Notes under the pieces: generated by a model
Told to the model about the DNA's origin: nothing
The model's input: the letters and a program-made list of their open reading frames with translations, nothing else
Databases searched by the model: none
Origin: Brevundimonas sp. AJA228-03
GTDB taxonomy: Bacteria; Pseudomonadota; Alphaproteobacteria; Caulobacterales; Caulobacteraceae
DNA: 64,000 nucleotides
Direction: 5' to 3'
Assembly (NCBI RefSeq): GCF_017795885.1
Contig: NZ_CP059297.1
Location: 1,741,001 to 1,805,000, forward strand
Shown here: piece after piece, positions 1 through 8,393 of the stretch
How positions within the stretch are numbered: the first letter of the stretch is position 1
How the letters are laid out: the number at the start of each line of letters is the position of its first letter
Made by a program: the position numbers and the translations under genes

Positions 1-307
1 GTCGAAAGGCTTCGGCTTCGAACTCCTGGCGACGGTATTGCACGGTGCCCTGGGACAGGATGACGACGTCGAGGGTTTCAAAGGGCGAGCGCCAGGCTTC
101 GACCGCACCTGGCTTGGCCACGTTCAGCGTTGAAAAGACGAACGGCTCCAGCGCCAGGGCACCGTCACCATAGGCGGCCTTGCTCGACCGGGTGCCAGTA
201 ACACCGACATTGGCACCGCGCGCACTGAAGGCCTCGGCGCAGGCCAGCCCGATACCGCTGGTTCCGCCGACGACGAGAACATTCCTGCCAGCGAAATCGA
301 GGTCCAC
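1..307 (-). CDS. SDR family oxidoreductase (N-terminal part, cut by window edge)
   Basis: Only the first ~102 codons lie in the window; the C-terminal catalytic half is beyond the left edge. The start is a GTG at 307-305, as no in-frame ATG is available. The glycine-rich cofactor motif GGTSGIG sits about 15 residues in, typical of a classical Rossmann-fold short-chain dehydrogenase. The acidic or basic residue that would set NAD(H) versus NADP(H) preference is not clear. The gene is divergent from the TetR gene at 349, with about 40 bp between them, so the TetR protein may control it. Substrate unknown; catalytic Ser/Tyr/Lys not visible. Confidence 0.82.
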   Translation of the reverse strand, partial: MDLDFAGRNVLVVGGTSGIGLACAEAFSARGANVGVTGTRSSKAAYGDGALALEPFVFSTLNVAKPGAVEAWRSPFETLDVVILSQGTVQYRRQEFEAEAFR

Positions 308-348
308 GACACATAAATCAAAAGAATGAAACGATTGTTTTAGCTTGC

Positions 349-1023
349 ATGGTCGGGCTAGACCGTCAACCCATGAAAGCCGATGTCGCCAGGGACGCCA
401 TCAAACGGGCTGCCCAGAGTCTGTTCGCTGCACGCGGCGTCGATGCCGTTTCGGTGCGTGAGATCCTGACAGCAGCGGGCCAGAGGAATGGAGCCTCGCT
501 GCATTACTACTTCGGCTCCAAGGATGCGCTCGTGGCGCAACTGGTCATCGACGGAGCGAGGCTGATCGACGAACGGCGCATGGCGCAGCTGGATGCGCTG
601 GAAGCCGCCGGTGGACCCGACTCGCTGCGGGAGGTCATGGAGGTATTGATCCTGCCGTCCACCGAGCTTGGCCTCGAGGGAGGGGAGGGCGACTACCTTC
701 GCTTCATATCCACATTCAGCCTGCAGAACCGTGTCGCCTTCGACGCCATCGTCGGGGACGTCTGGAACCGCGGATATCAGCGATGTCTCGACCACATTCG
801 CCGTCTGTCCTCCGCCAGGCCGGACGCGCTGGAACGCAGGCTTGTGTTCCTGAGTCTGGGCCTGCGTGCCGTCATGACGGCACGCGAGGCCGCACTGGCC
901 GTGAACCCGGTTCACCCGTTCTGGCAACCGGCTGCGACCCTGGACGATCTGGTCGCAACGCTCGTGAGCATGGTGACGGTCTCCGATGCGGATGCGCCGT
1001 CAACCGAAGACGGCGGCGAGTAG
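349..1023 (+). CDS. TetR/AcrR family transcriptional regulator
   Basis: The protein has an N-terminal helix-turn-helix of the TetR type (roughly residues 15-60), including the characteristic LHYYFGSKDALV recognition-helix end, followed by a ~150-residue helical ligand-binding domain. Total length of 224 is normal for the family. A second in-frame ATG at 373 gives a form eight residues shorter that begins closer to the HTH; neither start has a good Shine-Dalgarno sequence. It is divergent from the partial SDR gene on the left and lies just before the FAH gene. An interleaved palindrome begins 12 bp after its stop codon. Ligand is unknown; repression relieved by an acyl-CoA or aromatic intermediate would be usual. 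Confidence 0.93.
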   Translation: MVGLDRQPMKADVARDAIKRAAQSLFAARGVDAVSVREILTAAGQRNGASLHYYFGSKDALVAQLVIDGARLIDERRMAQLDALEAAGGPDSLREVMEVLILPSTELGLEGGEGDYLRFISTFSLQNRVAFDAIVGDVWNRGYQRCLDHIRRLSSARPDALERRLVFLSLGLRAVMTAREAALAVNPVHPFWQPAATLDDLVATLVSMVTVSDADAPSTEDGGE

Positions 1024-1034
1024 AGTTCGCATTC

Positions 1035-1058
1035 CAGAACGGTATTCCGATATCAGAT
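1035..1058. promoter_or_regulatory. Operator-like interleaved palindrome, copy A
   Basis: CAGAA at 1035-1039, TTCCG at 1045-1049 and CAGAT at 1054-1058 repeat the CAGAA-N5-TTCTG-N4-CAGAA architecture seen in other intergenic regions, with two mismatched half-sites. It lies downstream of the TetR stop and about 285 bp before the FAH start. Confidence 0.4.
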
Positions 1059-1179
1059 TTATCTGTTGCTCCGTTTCCAGTCTCTGATAACGTCCGGACG
1101 GCAGGAGGCTGTCTGCTGGACCCCGTTTTTGGCTCTTTCGGATTCCGACAAGGACGCGTGGGCGGGGGAGCGCACGAAA

Positions 1180-1334
1180 TGATCCTCAGCAAGACCGGAG
1201 TGTCGCGCTGGGCTCTGGTCTTCGGCGTGAAGGCGTTGTTGGACAGAATCTTTGCGATCACCTCGACCAATCATGTGCTTCTCTTTGGCTCGCGAGAAGC
1301 CTTCATTGGCCCCGAAATCACCCACTCTGTATGA
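1180..1334 (+). other. Short open frame of 51 codons, possible remnant or leader peptide
   Basis: An ATG at 1180 opens a 51-codon frame ending in TGA inside the ribosome-binding region of the FAH gene. Third codon positions are mostly G or C, as in real genes of this window, and the frame stays open well upstream. I recognise no family. It could be the 3' remnant of a lost gene, a translated leader, or chance. Confidence 0.22.
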
Positions 1335-1343
1335 GGTAAGCCC

Positions 1344-2327
1344 TTGCGCCTGGTCACATTCGAGCATGAAGGCCATCGCCGGGCCGGAGCCTTCATCGAG
1401 GGGGACAACCGCGTCGTCGACCTGGCGGAAGCCCATCGGCAAAAGCACGGCGTTGTCGCACCGGCGCTGGCCGATATTCTGGCCCTGATCGAAGGCGGCG
1501 ACGACGCCCTCGACATGGCTATGGAGGCGGTGAAATCTGCGCCCGTCACTGCTGTTCGCCGCCGGGAAGACGTCAGGCTCAGGGCCCCGATCCAGCCGCC
1601 GCCGCAAATAAGAGACTGCAGCACATTCGAACTGCACCAGCGCCAGGCCTATGCCGCGGGCCGCGCCATGAGGGCCAGGGCGAAGGGCGTCGACGTCATC
1701 GCGGACACCGGACCTTCAGAGGCCGAACAGCGGATCCTGGACCTCTTCGTCAAACAGCCCCTTTACTACAAGGCCAACCGGTTCTCGGTGATCGGGACCG
1801 GCGAGACCGTGATCTGGCCGGCCTATTCGAGGATGATGGATTTCGAGCTCGAGTTCGGCTGCTACATCAAGAAGCCGGCCAAGGACGTGTCGGTCGAAAA
1901 CGCCCGCGATTACATCTTCGGCTATACGATCTACAATGACTTCAGCGCGCGTGATGCGCAGGCGATCGAGATGATCGGCCAGCTGGGCCCCTCCAAGGGC
2001 AAGGATTTCGATACCGGAAACGCGATGGGGCCGTGCCTCGTAACGGCGGACGAGATCCCCAATCCCTACGATCTGACCATGATTGCGCGGGTCAATGGCG
2101 AGGAGTGGGGCAGGGGCAATTCCGGGACGATGCACTGGACTTTCGAGGACCTGATCGCCTTCATCTCGCGCTCGGAGACCCTCTATCCGGGAGAGTTCCT
2201 GGGTTCGGGAACGGTTGGAAATGGCTGTGGTCTGGAAGCGCAACGGTTCCTGAAATCCGGAGACGAGATTGAGCTTGAGGTCTCCGGGATCGGGACCCTG
2301 GTCAACCGGATCGTGCGGGAGACCTAG
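1344..2327 (+). CDS. Fumarylacetoacetate hydrolase family protein
   Basis: A 327-residue FAH-fold enzyme. The metal-binding region is visible as DFELEFG (around residue 168) and the downstream IYNDFSARD block, followed by the C-terminal GSGTVGNGCG loop. Family members hydrolyse or hydrate C-C bonds in dioxo acids such as fumarylpyruvate, acylpyruvates and 2-hydroxypentadienoate, or decarboxylate them, using Mg2+ or Mn2+ in the cytoplasm. The start is a TTG at 1344, chosen because a near-ideal Shine-Dalgarno (GAGGTAAG) ends a few bases before it. The N-terminal extension of about 100 residues before the core is typical of the longer FAH-like proteins. It converges on the SDR gene with overlapping stop codons (CTAG). 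Exact substrate unknown; two more paralogues lie at 17.8 and 35.4 kb. Confidence 0.92.
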   Translation: MRLVTFEHEGHRRAGAFIEGDNRVVDLAEAHRQKHGVVAPALADILALIEGGDDALDMAMEAVKSAPVTAVRRREDVRLRAPIQPPPQIRDCSTFELHQRQAYAAGRAMRARAKGVDVIADTGPSEAEQRILDLFVKQPLYYKANRFSVIGTGETVIWPAYSRMMDFELEFGCYIKKPAKDVSVENARDYIFGYTIYNDFSARDAQAIEMIGQLGPSKGKDFDTGNAMGPCLVTADEIPNPYDLTMIARVNGEEWGRGNSGTMHWTFEDLIAFISRSETLYPGEFLGSGTVGNGCGLEAQRFLKSGDEIELEVSGIGTLVNRIVRET

Positions 2328-3103
2328 ACAAGACCGGAATAGGCTCCGCCGTCCAGTTGCAGGTTCTGACCGGTGATGTAGCCAGCGCGATCCGAACACA
2401 GGAACGCGCAGGCATCGCCGACCTCGCCCGGTCGGCCGAAACGACCGGCCGGGATTGAGGCGACCATTTCCGCGCGCGCTTCGTCAAGGTCAATGCTGCG
2501 AGCGCGCGCCAGGGAGCGGGTCATCTGGGCCAGGCGATCGGTCTCGACCTTTTCTGGCAGGAGGCAGTTGATTGTCACGCCATCGGCCGCGACCTCTCCG
2601 GCAAGAGCCTTGCAGAAGGCGGTCAAGCCGGCGCGGGGTCCGGTAGACAGGGCCATGGGAAGCTTCGGCGTCTTGACCATTGCCGAGGTGATGACAACGA
2701 CCCGCCCGAACCCGCGTTCGCGCATTCCCCCGATAAGGGACTGGATCAGAAGGATCGGCGAGATCATCTTGGCCGCGACCGCCTCGGACCAGGCGGTTTC
2801 GGTCCAGTCATGAAGGCGTCCCGGGCGGGGACCACCGCTGTTGCAGACGAGAATGTCGGGTCGCGGGCAGGAGGCGATCACCGCGTCACGGCCCGTGCTG
2901 GTGTCAATATCGGCGAGAACGGTATGGGGCCGCTGGCCAGTCAGGGCTTCAATCTCGGCCGCTGCCACCTCAAGCCGTGCGCTGTCACGGCCATTGATCC
3001 AGACTTCGGCACCCTCAGAGGACAGGGATTGGGCGCAGGCCCTTCCGAGTCCCGCCGAAGAAGCGCAGATCAGGGCGCGCTTGCCGGTGATGCCAAAATC
3101 CAT
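2324..3103 (-). CDS. SDR family oxidoreductase lacking the catalytic tyrosine
   Basis: A 259-residue Rossmann SDR, last gene of the acyl-CoA dehydrogenase operon. The cofactor motif is a divergent ASSAGLG rather than TGxxxGxG, and NSGG replaces NNAG. The active-site serine is present (VVITSAM), but where YxxxK should be the protein reads LSTGPRAGL, with no Tyr. This fits the beta-ketoacyl-reductase-like SDR subgroup known to deviate from the classical tetrad. The C-terminal GRFGRPGEVG and ITGQNLQLDGG blocks are normal. It may reduce or oxidise a CoA-bound intermediate, or have a non-redox role. It overlaps the FAH gene by 4 bp at the stop codons. Confidence 0.9.
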   Translation of the reverse strand: MDFGITGKRALICASSAGLGRACAQSLSSEGAEVWINGRDSARLEVAAAEIEALTGQRPHTVLADIDTSTGRDAVIASCPRPDILVCNSGGPRPGRLHDWTETAWSEAVAAKMISPILLIQSLIGGMRERGFGRVVVITSAMVKTPKLPMALSTGPRAGLTAFCKALAGEVAADGVTINCLLPEKVETDRLAQMTRSLARARSIDLDEARAEMVASIPAGRFGRPGEVGDACAFLCSDRAGYITGQNLQLDGGAYSGLV

Positions 3104-3136
3104 AGCCGTGTTCCCGGAGAGGGTTCCTGATCGCGA

Positions 3137-4273
3137 TCAGAGGGTGCGGGCAATGATTTCCTTCATGATCTCCGAAGTGCCCGCATAGATGCGGGCGACG
3201 CGCGCATCAACCCAGGCCCGTCCGACATCATATTCGCTCATATAGCCGTAACCGCCATGGAGTTGGAGCAGTTCGTCCAGAAGCTGGCCGTGAAGCTCGG
3301 CGCTTGTCAGCTTGGCCATTGCCGCGGTCTCGGGCGTCAGTTCGCCGTCGAGCAACTGTTGCAGACAGTCGTCGATGAACACCCGCAGCATCTGGGTCCG
3401 CGCCTTGACGTCGGCCAGCTTGAACCGGGTGTTCTGGAACTCGAACAGGGGCTTGCCGAACACCACTCGGTCCTTGGTGTATGCCACGGTCTTGTCGAGC
3501 ATGGACTCCAGCGAAGCGGCGGCACGAATGCCGATGACCAGCCGCTCCTTGGCCAGTTCGGTCATCAGGCAGGTGAAGCCGCCACTTTCCTCTCCCAGCC
3601 TGTTCTCGACCGGCACCCGGACGTCGGAGAAGAACAGTTCCGAAGTGTCCTGACCGCGCAGGCCGATCTTTTCGAGCTTCTTTCCCTTTTCGAACCCCGG
3701 CATGCCCTCTTCGACACAGAACAGCGTGATGTCCTTGGGGTTGGCCTGGCCCTCGACCTTGGCCGCGACGATCGCAAGGCCAGAGTTGATCCCGTTGGTG
3801 ATGAAGGTCTTCTGGCCTGACAGCACATAATGGTCACCGTCGCGCTCGGCCCTGGTCTTCATGCCCCGCAGATCGCTGCCGATCTGGGGCTCGGACATGG
3901 CGATGACGGCGATCAACTCACCGGAGATCAGCCGCGGCAGCCAGCGTGCCTTCTGATCGTCCGTCCCGTAGTTGACCAGATAAGGCACTGCGACGTCGGA
4001 GTGGGTGGTGAACCCGACTGCCGTGGCGTTCACACGCGCCAGTTCCTCGATCAGCACGGCGCTGTGGCCGAAATCTCCACCGGAGCCACCGTAGGCCTCA
4101 GGCGCAGTGACGCATAGCAGACCTTCCTCACCGGCCCGCAGCCAGAGCGACTTGGGCACGATGCCGTCGCGCTCCCATTCGGCATGATGGGGAACAATCT
4201 CGGTCTCGACGAAACGCCGGACCTGATCGCGGAACATCTCGTGGTCGTCGCGGAAGACCTTGCGCTTGGACAT
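3137..4273 (-). CDS. Acyl-CoA dehydrogenase
   Basis: A complete 378-residue FAD-dependent acyl-CoA dehydrogenase that introduces the alpha,beta double bond in acyl-CoA thioesters. Visible family blocks are MSEPQIGSD (FAD/substrate loop, about residue 125), the QKTFITNG block, and the C-terminal catalytic base in YAGTSEIMKEII. Length and domain order (helical N-domain, beta-barrel, helical C-domain) are standard. It lies 7 bp after the crotonase gene and 33 bp before the SDR gene, in one five-gene minus-strand operon. Electrons would pass to ETF, not encoded here. Chain-length or ring preference cannot be told. Confidence 0.95.
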   Translation of the reverse strand: MSKRKVFRDDHEMFRDQVRRFVETEIVPHHAEWERDGIVPKSLWLRAGEEGLLCVTAPEAYGGSGGDFGHSAVLIEELARVNATAVGFTTHSDVAVPYLVNYGTDDQKARWLPRLISGELIAVIAMSEPQIGSDLRGMKTRAERDGDHYVLSGQKTFITNGINSGLAIVAAKVEGQANPKDITLFCVEEGMPGFEKGKKLEKIGLRGQDTSELFFSDVRVPVENRLGEESGGFTCLMTELAKERLVIGIRAAASLESMLDKTVAYTKDRVVFGKPLFEFQNTRFKLADVKARTQMLRVFIDDCLQQLLDGELTPETAAMAKLTSAELHGQLLDELLQLHGGYGYMSEYDVGRAWVDARVARIYAGTSEIMKEIIARTL

Positions 4274-4280
4274 GGCTCGC

Positions 4281-5081
4281 TCAGCTGTCTGTATAGGTGG
4301 GAGTGCGCTTTTCGATCATCGCATTGACGGCCTCGGCGTGGTCGTTGGTGTGATGTGCGAGGGCCTGGTAGGCGGCCGACAATTCCAGCAGGGGTGCCAG
4401 CCGCATATGCTGGCCTTCGCGCAACAGTCGCTTTGTCAGCCGGAGTGCATGGCCGGGGCTGGAGGCCACGCGGTGGGCCAGTGCCATGGCCGTGCTCATC
4501 AGGTCTTCCGGCGCGGTCAACTGTGTCACCAGCGTCCAGTCCAGCGCTGTCCGGGCATCCAGTGGGTCACCGGTCAGGGCCATGTGACTGGCGCGCGGCA
4601 TCCCGACGATCCTTGGAAGCAGCCACGCTCCGCCATCGCCCGGGACGATGCCTAGCTTTACGAAGCTCTCGGCGAAGGTCGCGGTGGTTGAGGCGATGCG
4701 GATATCGGCCATGCAGGCGAAGTCGAGACCGGCCCCGATGGCATGGCCGTTGACCGCCGCGATGACCGGGGCCTCCAGTTCGTAGAGCGCCATGGGGATC
4801 CGCTGGATACCGTCGCGGTAGCGGTTGCGCAGGCGGTACGGTGAGCCCTCGAAGATGCCGGTGCGGTTCTGCATCGCCTTGATGTCGCCACCGGCGCAGA
4901 AGGACGCGCCCGCTCCGGTCAGGACGACGACGTGGATCGAGGGGTCGGCGCGGACCTCGTCGCATGCGTCCTCGATCTCGAACATGTCCTCGGGCTTGGA
5001 GAAGGCATTGCGAGCCTCGGGCCGGTTCAGGGTCCAGATGGCAACCGGGCCATCGCGGGTCTTCAGCAGGAAGTCAGTCAT
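4281..5081 (-). CDS. Enoyl-CoA hydratase/isomerase family protein (crotonase), atypical active site
   Basis: A 266-residue crotonase-fold protein. The CoA-binding and oxyanion blocks are clear: SFCAGGDIKAM near residue 60 and the NGHAIGAGLDFA helix. In classical enoyl-CoA hydratase a Glu follows the GGG(C/V) stretch and a second precedes the IPGAGG loop. Here the first is Asp (GLDFA) and the second is absent (FVKLGIVPGDGG). It may therefore be an isomerase or another crotonase-type enzyme rather than a simple hydratase. It overlaps the preceding dehydrogenase gene by 8 bp, which suggests translational coupling. Compare the crotonase at 13.7 kb, which keeps both Glu. Confidence 0.92.
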   Translation of the reverse strand: MTDFLLKTRDGPVAIWTLNRPEARNAFSKPEDMFEIEDACDEVRADPSIHVVVLTGAGASFCAGGDIKAMQNRTGIFEGSPYRLRNRYRDGIQRIPMALYELEAPVIAAVNGHAIGAGLDFACMADIRIASTTATFAESFVKLGIVPGDGGAWLLPRIVGMPRASHMALTGDPLDARTALDWTLVTQLTAPEDLMSTAMALAHRVASSPGHALRLTKRLLREGQHMRLAPLLELSAAYQALAHHTNDHAEAVNAMIEKRTPTYTDS

Positions 5082-6093
5082 GGACCACGGTCTCCGTGAA
5101 TGCGTCGGTCACCAGGGGCCAGAGGCCGTCATCACCCGCTGACGCAACGGCTAGCCCCAGCCGCTCTGCCCAGAAGGTGTCTGACCCGTATTCGGCGCGC
5201 CAGGCCCAGAGACGACGCGTCAGAAAATGAAGGCTGTGCTCGTGGGTGAAGCCGATGGCCCCAAAGACCGCGTGGGCGATCGCCGCCCCCGTTCCGGAGG
5301 CCTCACCCGATACCACCTTGGCCGAGGCGGTGGTCAGGAAGGCGGAGGCCGGACTGGCCATGAGGAAGGCGGCTTCCGCAGCGGCCAATGCGGCCGCAGC
5401 CTGGGTGGAGAGAACTGCGAGCTGCTGCTGCACCGCCTGAAACTTGCCGATGGGACGTCCGAACTGCACGCGCTCGTTGGCATAGTCGGCATTCAATTCC
5501 GTGAGGCGGCCGAGCGCACCAGCCATCTGGGCCGACCGGAGCATAGCCCCTCCTAGCAAGACAGCGTCCACAGCGGCAGGACGGGCAGCCTCGGCGACCA
5601 GAGACCCGGGCGCGAGCGAGACGGTGTCGCGCGGTTCGCCGGCCACATTCGTGCCAGCGATGATCTCGGCTCCGGACATAGAGTGCAGCGCGATGAGACC
5701 GGAGACGTGATCCTGCAGAACCAGCCACTGGGTATGTCGGCCCCATGGAACCTCGGCGATCGGTTGATCGGCGGGGCCAGCGGCGAAGACGATCGCGCCG
5801 CTGGCCGGCGGTGCCAGACCGCAGGAGGCCAGAAGGCTGTTGGCCAGAATGGCCTCGGGCAAGGGAACCGGCGTGGCGGCGACCCCACAGGCACGGATGA
5901 TGACGAAGATGTCGGTCCAGCTTGCGCCGGTTCCACCGAGATGTTCCGGGACGGCAGCGAGCGGCAGCCCGAGGGCCTCGATCTCGTTCCACAGGTCGGC
6001 TGGCCAGACCCCGTTCTCCGCGGCTCGCAGAAGGTCGGGGGTGACCGCGTCGGCTAGCAGTCGCTCGATTGTTTCCTGAAGCAGAGTTCGCAT
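5074..6093 (-). CDS. Degenerate acyl-CoA dehydrogenase subunit (likely partner of the next gene)
   Basis: A 339-residue acyl-CoA dehydrogenase family protein, shorter than the usual ~380. The N-terminal helical domain and the C-terminal helices (RVQFGRPIGKFQAVQQ) are recognisable. The FAD/substrate MSEP..GSD loop is lost, and the position of the catalytic Glu is occupied by other residues (EYGSDTFWAE). Such a catalytically incomplete subunit next to a complete one is the hallmark of the alpha2beta2 heterotetrameric dehydrogenases known from steroid side-chain degradation. Its start overlaps the stop of the complete subunit gene by one base (TGATG), so stoichiometric translation is likely. The heteromer is inferred from gene order and missing residues. 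Confidence 0.9.
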   Translation of the reverse strand: MRTLLQETIERLLADAVTPDLLRAAENGVWPADLWNEIEALGLPLAAVPEHLGGTGASWTDIFVIIRACGVAATPVPLPEAILANSLLASCGLAPPASGAIVFAAGPADQPIAEVPWGRHTQWLVLQDHVSGLIALHSMSGAEIIAGTNVAGEPRDTVSLAPGSLVAEAARPAAVDAVLLGGAMLRSAQMAGALGRLTELNADYANERVQFGRPIGKFQAVQQQLAVLSTQAAAALAAAEAAFLMASPASAFLTTASAKVVSGEASGTGAAIAHAVFGAIGFTHEHSLHFLTRRLWAWRAEYGSDTFWAERLGLAVASAGDDGLWPLVTDAFTETVVHD

Positions 6094-7244
6094 CAGCGGA
6101 CTCCCAGTCCGCGGGCGAGGATGCCGCGCAGGATTTCTCGCGTGCCGCCGCGAAGTGAGAACGACGGGGCCATACTCTGGACAATGGCCAGAACTCGCCG
6201 GGTGGTGGCGGCCTGCTCGCCGGGGGGCAGGGAATCGATCAGCCTCATGGCGACCTCGACGGTGTCCTGTTCATAGCCGGTGCCGAGATCCTTGACGCAG
6301 GAGGCAGCCCACACCGGGTCATCGCCAGCCGCCAGTTGCGCAGTCACCGAGATCGACATCGACCGGAGCGAGATCAGCCAGGCGACCAGACGTCCGAGTT
6401 CCACGGCCTGACGGCTGTCAGGATTTGGACCAACGGCCCCGGCCAAACATCGAAACAGGGTCAGGGCGCTCAGGAACCGTTCGGGTCCGCTGCGTTCAAA
6501 GGCCAGTTCGGACGTTGCCTGCGCCCAGCCGTCGCCCTCGACTCCGATCAGAGCGTCAGAGTCGAGATGAACATTTTCGAACGTGACCTCATTGAAATGC
6601 TCATGGCCCGAAAGGTCCCTGATCGGCCGGATCATGACCCCGGGCAGGGAAAGGTCAACGATGATCTGTGACAGCCCTGCCTGGCGCTCGCTCGCGGGGT
6701 CGGTCCGAACAAGGGCAATCATGAAATGGCAGCGGTCGGCATTGGTCGTCCAGACCTTTCGGCCGTTCAACAGCCACGACCCGTCAGCCTGCCGGTCGGC
6801 CCTCGTGCGCACGGAAGCGAGGTCCGAGCCGGATGCAGGCTCGCTCATGCCGATGCAGAAATACATTTCACCGGCGCAGATTGCCGGCAGATAGCGGTCC
6901 TTCTGGGCGTCCGTGCCGTGGCGCAGGATCAGCGGCGCGCTCTGGCGGTCGGCGATCCAGTGGGCGGTGACGGGCGCGCCGGCAGCCAGCAGCTCCTCGC
7001 TGACCACGAACCGGTCGAACGGCGAGGCATCGTGCCCGCCATAGCGCCGGGGGATGCTCAGGCCCAACCAGCCCCGGGCTCCGATAAGTCGGCTGAAATC
7101 AGCGTCGAAACCCATCCAGGACAATGCGCGGCTTTCTGGAGTCGAGGTTGGCGTCCAGTCGGCAAGAAAACCCCGGACGGCCTTGCGAAGAGGGCTCAGC
7201 CCTGACGGAAGGACGGGTGGACCGAATTGATCGAGGAGATTCAC
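6093..7244 (-). CDS. Acyl-CoA dehydrogenase (catalytic subunit of a probable heteromer)
   Basis: A 383-residue acyl-CoA dehydrogenase, first gene of the operon running to 2324. Family blocks include GMSEPASGSDLASV, the NGRKVWTTNADRC block and the catalytic glutamate in RGGTREILRG near the C-terminus. The start is GTG at 7244; no in-frame ATG lies nearby and the upstream Shine-Dalgarno is weak. The degenerate paralogue follows directly with a TGATG junction. The promoter probably lies in 7245-7502, shared with the divergent 3-hydroxyacyl-CoA dehydrogenase gene, and contains an operator-like palindrome. Confidence 0.94.
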   Translation of the reverse strand: MNLLDQFGPPVLPSGLSPLRKAVRGFLADWTPTSTPESRALSWMGFDADFSRLIGARGWLGLSIPRRYGGHDASPFDRFVVSEELLAAGAPVTAHWIADRQSAPLILRHGTDAQKDRYLPAICAGEMYFCIGMSEPASGSDLASVRTRADRQADGSWLLNGRKVWTTNADRCHFMIALVRTDPASERQAGLSQIIVDLSLPGVMIRPIRDLSGHEHFNEVTFENVHLDSDALIGVEGDGWAQATSELAFERSGPERFLSALTLFRCLAGAVGPNPDSRQAVELGRLVAWLISLRSMSISVTAQLAAGDDPVWAASCVKDLGTGYEQDTVEVAMRLIDSLPPGEQAATTRRVLAIVQSMAPSFSLRGGTREILRGILARGLGVR

Positions 7245-7302
7245 AAAGGCATCCCGGACGTTTCAACACACGCTCTCATCGAGCCCATGGAGCTATACAT
7301 TC

Positions 7303-7326
7303 CAGAATATCGTTCTGACCAGAGAA
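7303..7326. promoter_or_regulatory. Operator-like interleaved palindrome, copy B
   Basis: CAGAA at 7303-7307, TTCTG at 7313-7317 and GAGAA at 7322-7326. The first pair is an exact CAGAA-N5-TTCTG. It is centred 60-80 bp upstream of the minus-strand acyl-CoA dehydrogenase operon and about 180 bp upstream of the plus-strand 3-hydroxyacyl-CoA dehydrogenase, a position suitable to control both. Confidence 0.55.
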
Positions 7327-7502
7327 TACTGTTTGCCGCGACATCCTGTTTCCCTTTAGTGTCCGGGCAACGATGACGACGGCCGGGCCGTCGCGTGCGG
7401 GGAGGCCCGAGGCGTCAGGAGCGGCCCGATTCAGTGGGTGCGCAAAACGCAACCGGTCCTGTTTCGACGCGGCGTTCCTGCCCAGGAAGAAGGTATTGAA
7501 CA

Positions 7503-8393
7503 TTGGCGAAGGTTGCAGTGGTGGGGGCCGGCCTGATGGGCGTCGGTATCGCTCATGCGTTTGCGTCATCGGGACACACGGTCTGTCTGATCGATCTGTC
7601 CAGCGAACAGTTGTCGAAGGCGCGAACGACGATCGCAGGGATCTTTTCGGACGGTGTCCGGCTGGGCAAGGTCGAGGAGCCGGCGGCGGCTGCAGCGCTG
7701 GCAAGGCTGTCCACGTCCGAAAGCGTGGATGAAGGGGCTTTGAACGCCGACCTGCTGGTAGAGACCGTCTCCGAAAACCTGGCGACCAAGATTGATGTCG
7801 TCAGGAAGGCCGAGGCCGTCATGGCCCCGAAGAGTTTGTTGGCCACCAACACGTCTGCACTGAGCGTCACCGAGATTGCGGCAGCCTGTCAGGATCCGAC
7901 GCGGGTGATCGGCATGCATTTCTTCAACCCCGTCCCGAAGATGAAACTTGTCGAACTGGTGCGTGGTCTGGCGACCACCGACGAGGCCGTGGCGACCTGT
8001 CGGGATTATGTGGCCCAGTTGGGCAAGACGGCGATCGTGGTCAACGAGACCCCGGGCCTCACCACCAGCCGGATGTCGGCCATGGCCGGCAATGAAGCTA
8101 TGTACATGCTTCAAGAGGGGGCCGCGACCGCCGAAGATATCGACACAGCCCTGAGACTTGGGTTCAACCATCCGATGGGGCCGCTGGAGCTGGGGGACCT
8201 CACGGGTTGGGACACCCGGCTGTCGGTCCTGCACTATCTGCATGCGACGCTTGGCGACAAGTTCAGGCCGTGCCCGCTCATCATCAAGATGGTCAAGGCG
8301 GGCCGTTATGGCCGCAAGGTCGGCTGGGGCGTCTACAAATACGAGAACGGTATCAAGGTGCCGGGGTCGGGAATGAAGGGCACAAGCCTATGA
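7503..8393 (+). CDS. 3-hydroxyacyl-CoA dehydrogenase
   Basis: A 296-residue NAD-dependent 3-hydroxyacyl-CoA dehydrogenase of the single-function (FadB2/PaaH/Hbd) type, oxidising 3-hydroxyacyl-CoA to 3-oxoacyl-CoA. The N-terminal Rossmann motif is VVGAGLMGVGIA with an Asp ending the second strand (LIDLS). The catalytic His and Asn are in GMHFFNPVP, and the dimerising C-terminal domain carries FNHPMGPLELGD. The start is TTG at 7503, preceded by AGGAAGAAGG. Its stop overlaps the ATG of the thiolase gene (ATGA), so the two are coupled and supply the last two beta-oxidation steps. Confidence 0.95.
   Translation: MAKVAVVGAGLMGVGIAHAFASSGHTVCLIDLSSEQLSKARTTIAGIFSDGVRLGKVEEPAAAAALARLSTSESVDEGALNADLLVETVSENLATKIDVVRKAEAVMAPKSLLATNTSALSVTEIAAACQDPTRVIGMHFFNPVPKMKLVELVRGLATTDEAVATCRDYVAQLGKTAIVVNETPGLTTSRMSAMAGNEAMYMLQEGAATAEDIDTALRLGFNHPMGPLELGDLTGWDTRLSVLHYLHATLGDKFRPCPLIIKMVKAGRYGRKVGWGVYKYENGIKVPGSGMKGTSL

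Larger units (their letters stand above)
1024..1343 (+). other. Gene-free region upstream of the FAH gene
   Basis: This 320 bp interval holds an operator-like repeat at 1035-1058, a short open frame with coding-like codon use at 1180-1334, and a strong ribosome-binding site (GAGGTAAG) at 1333-1340 just before the TTG start of the FAH gene. No recognisable protein domain is present. Confidence 0.6.

Noticed and set aside
308-372. Copy of the shared TTCTG/CAGAA element between the partial SDR and first TetR gene
   Set aside because: Only loose AT-rich partial symmetry (around 330-341) is present; half-sites and spacing do not fit.
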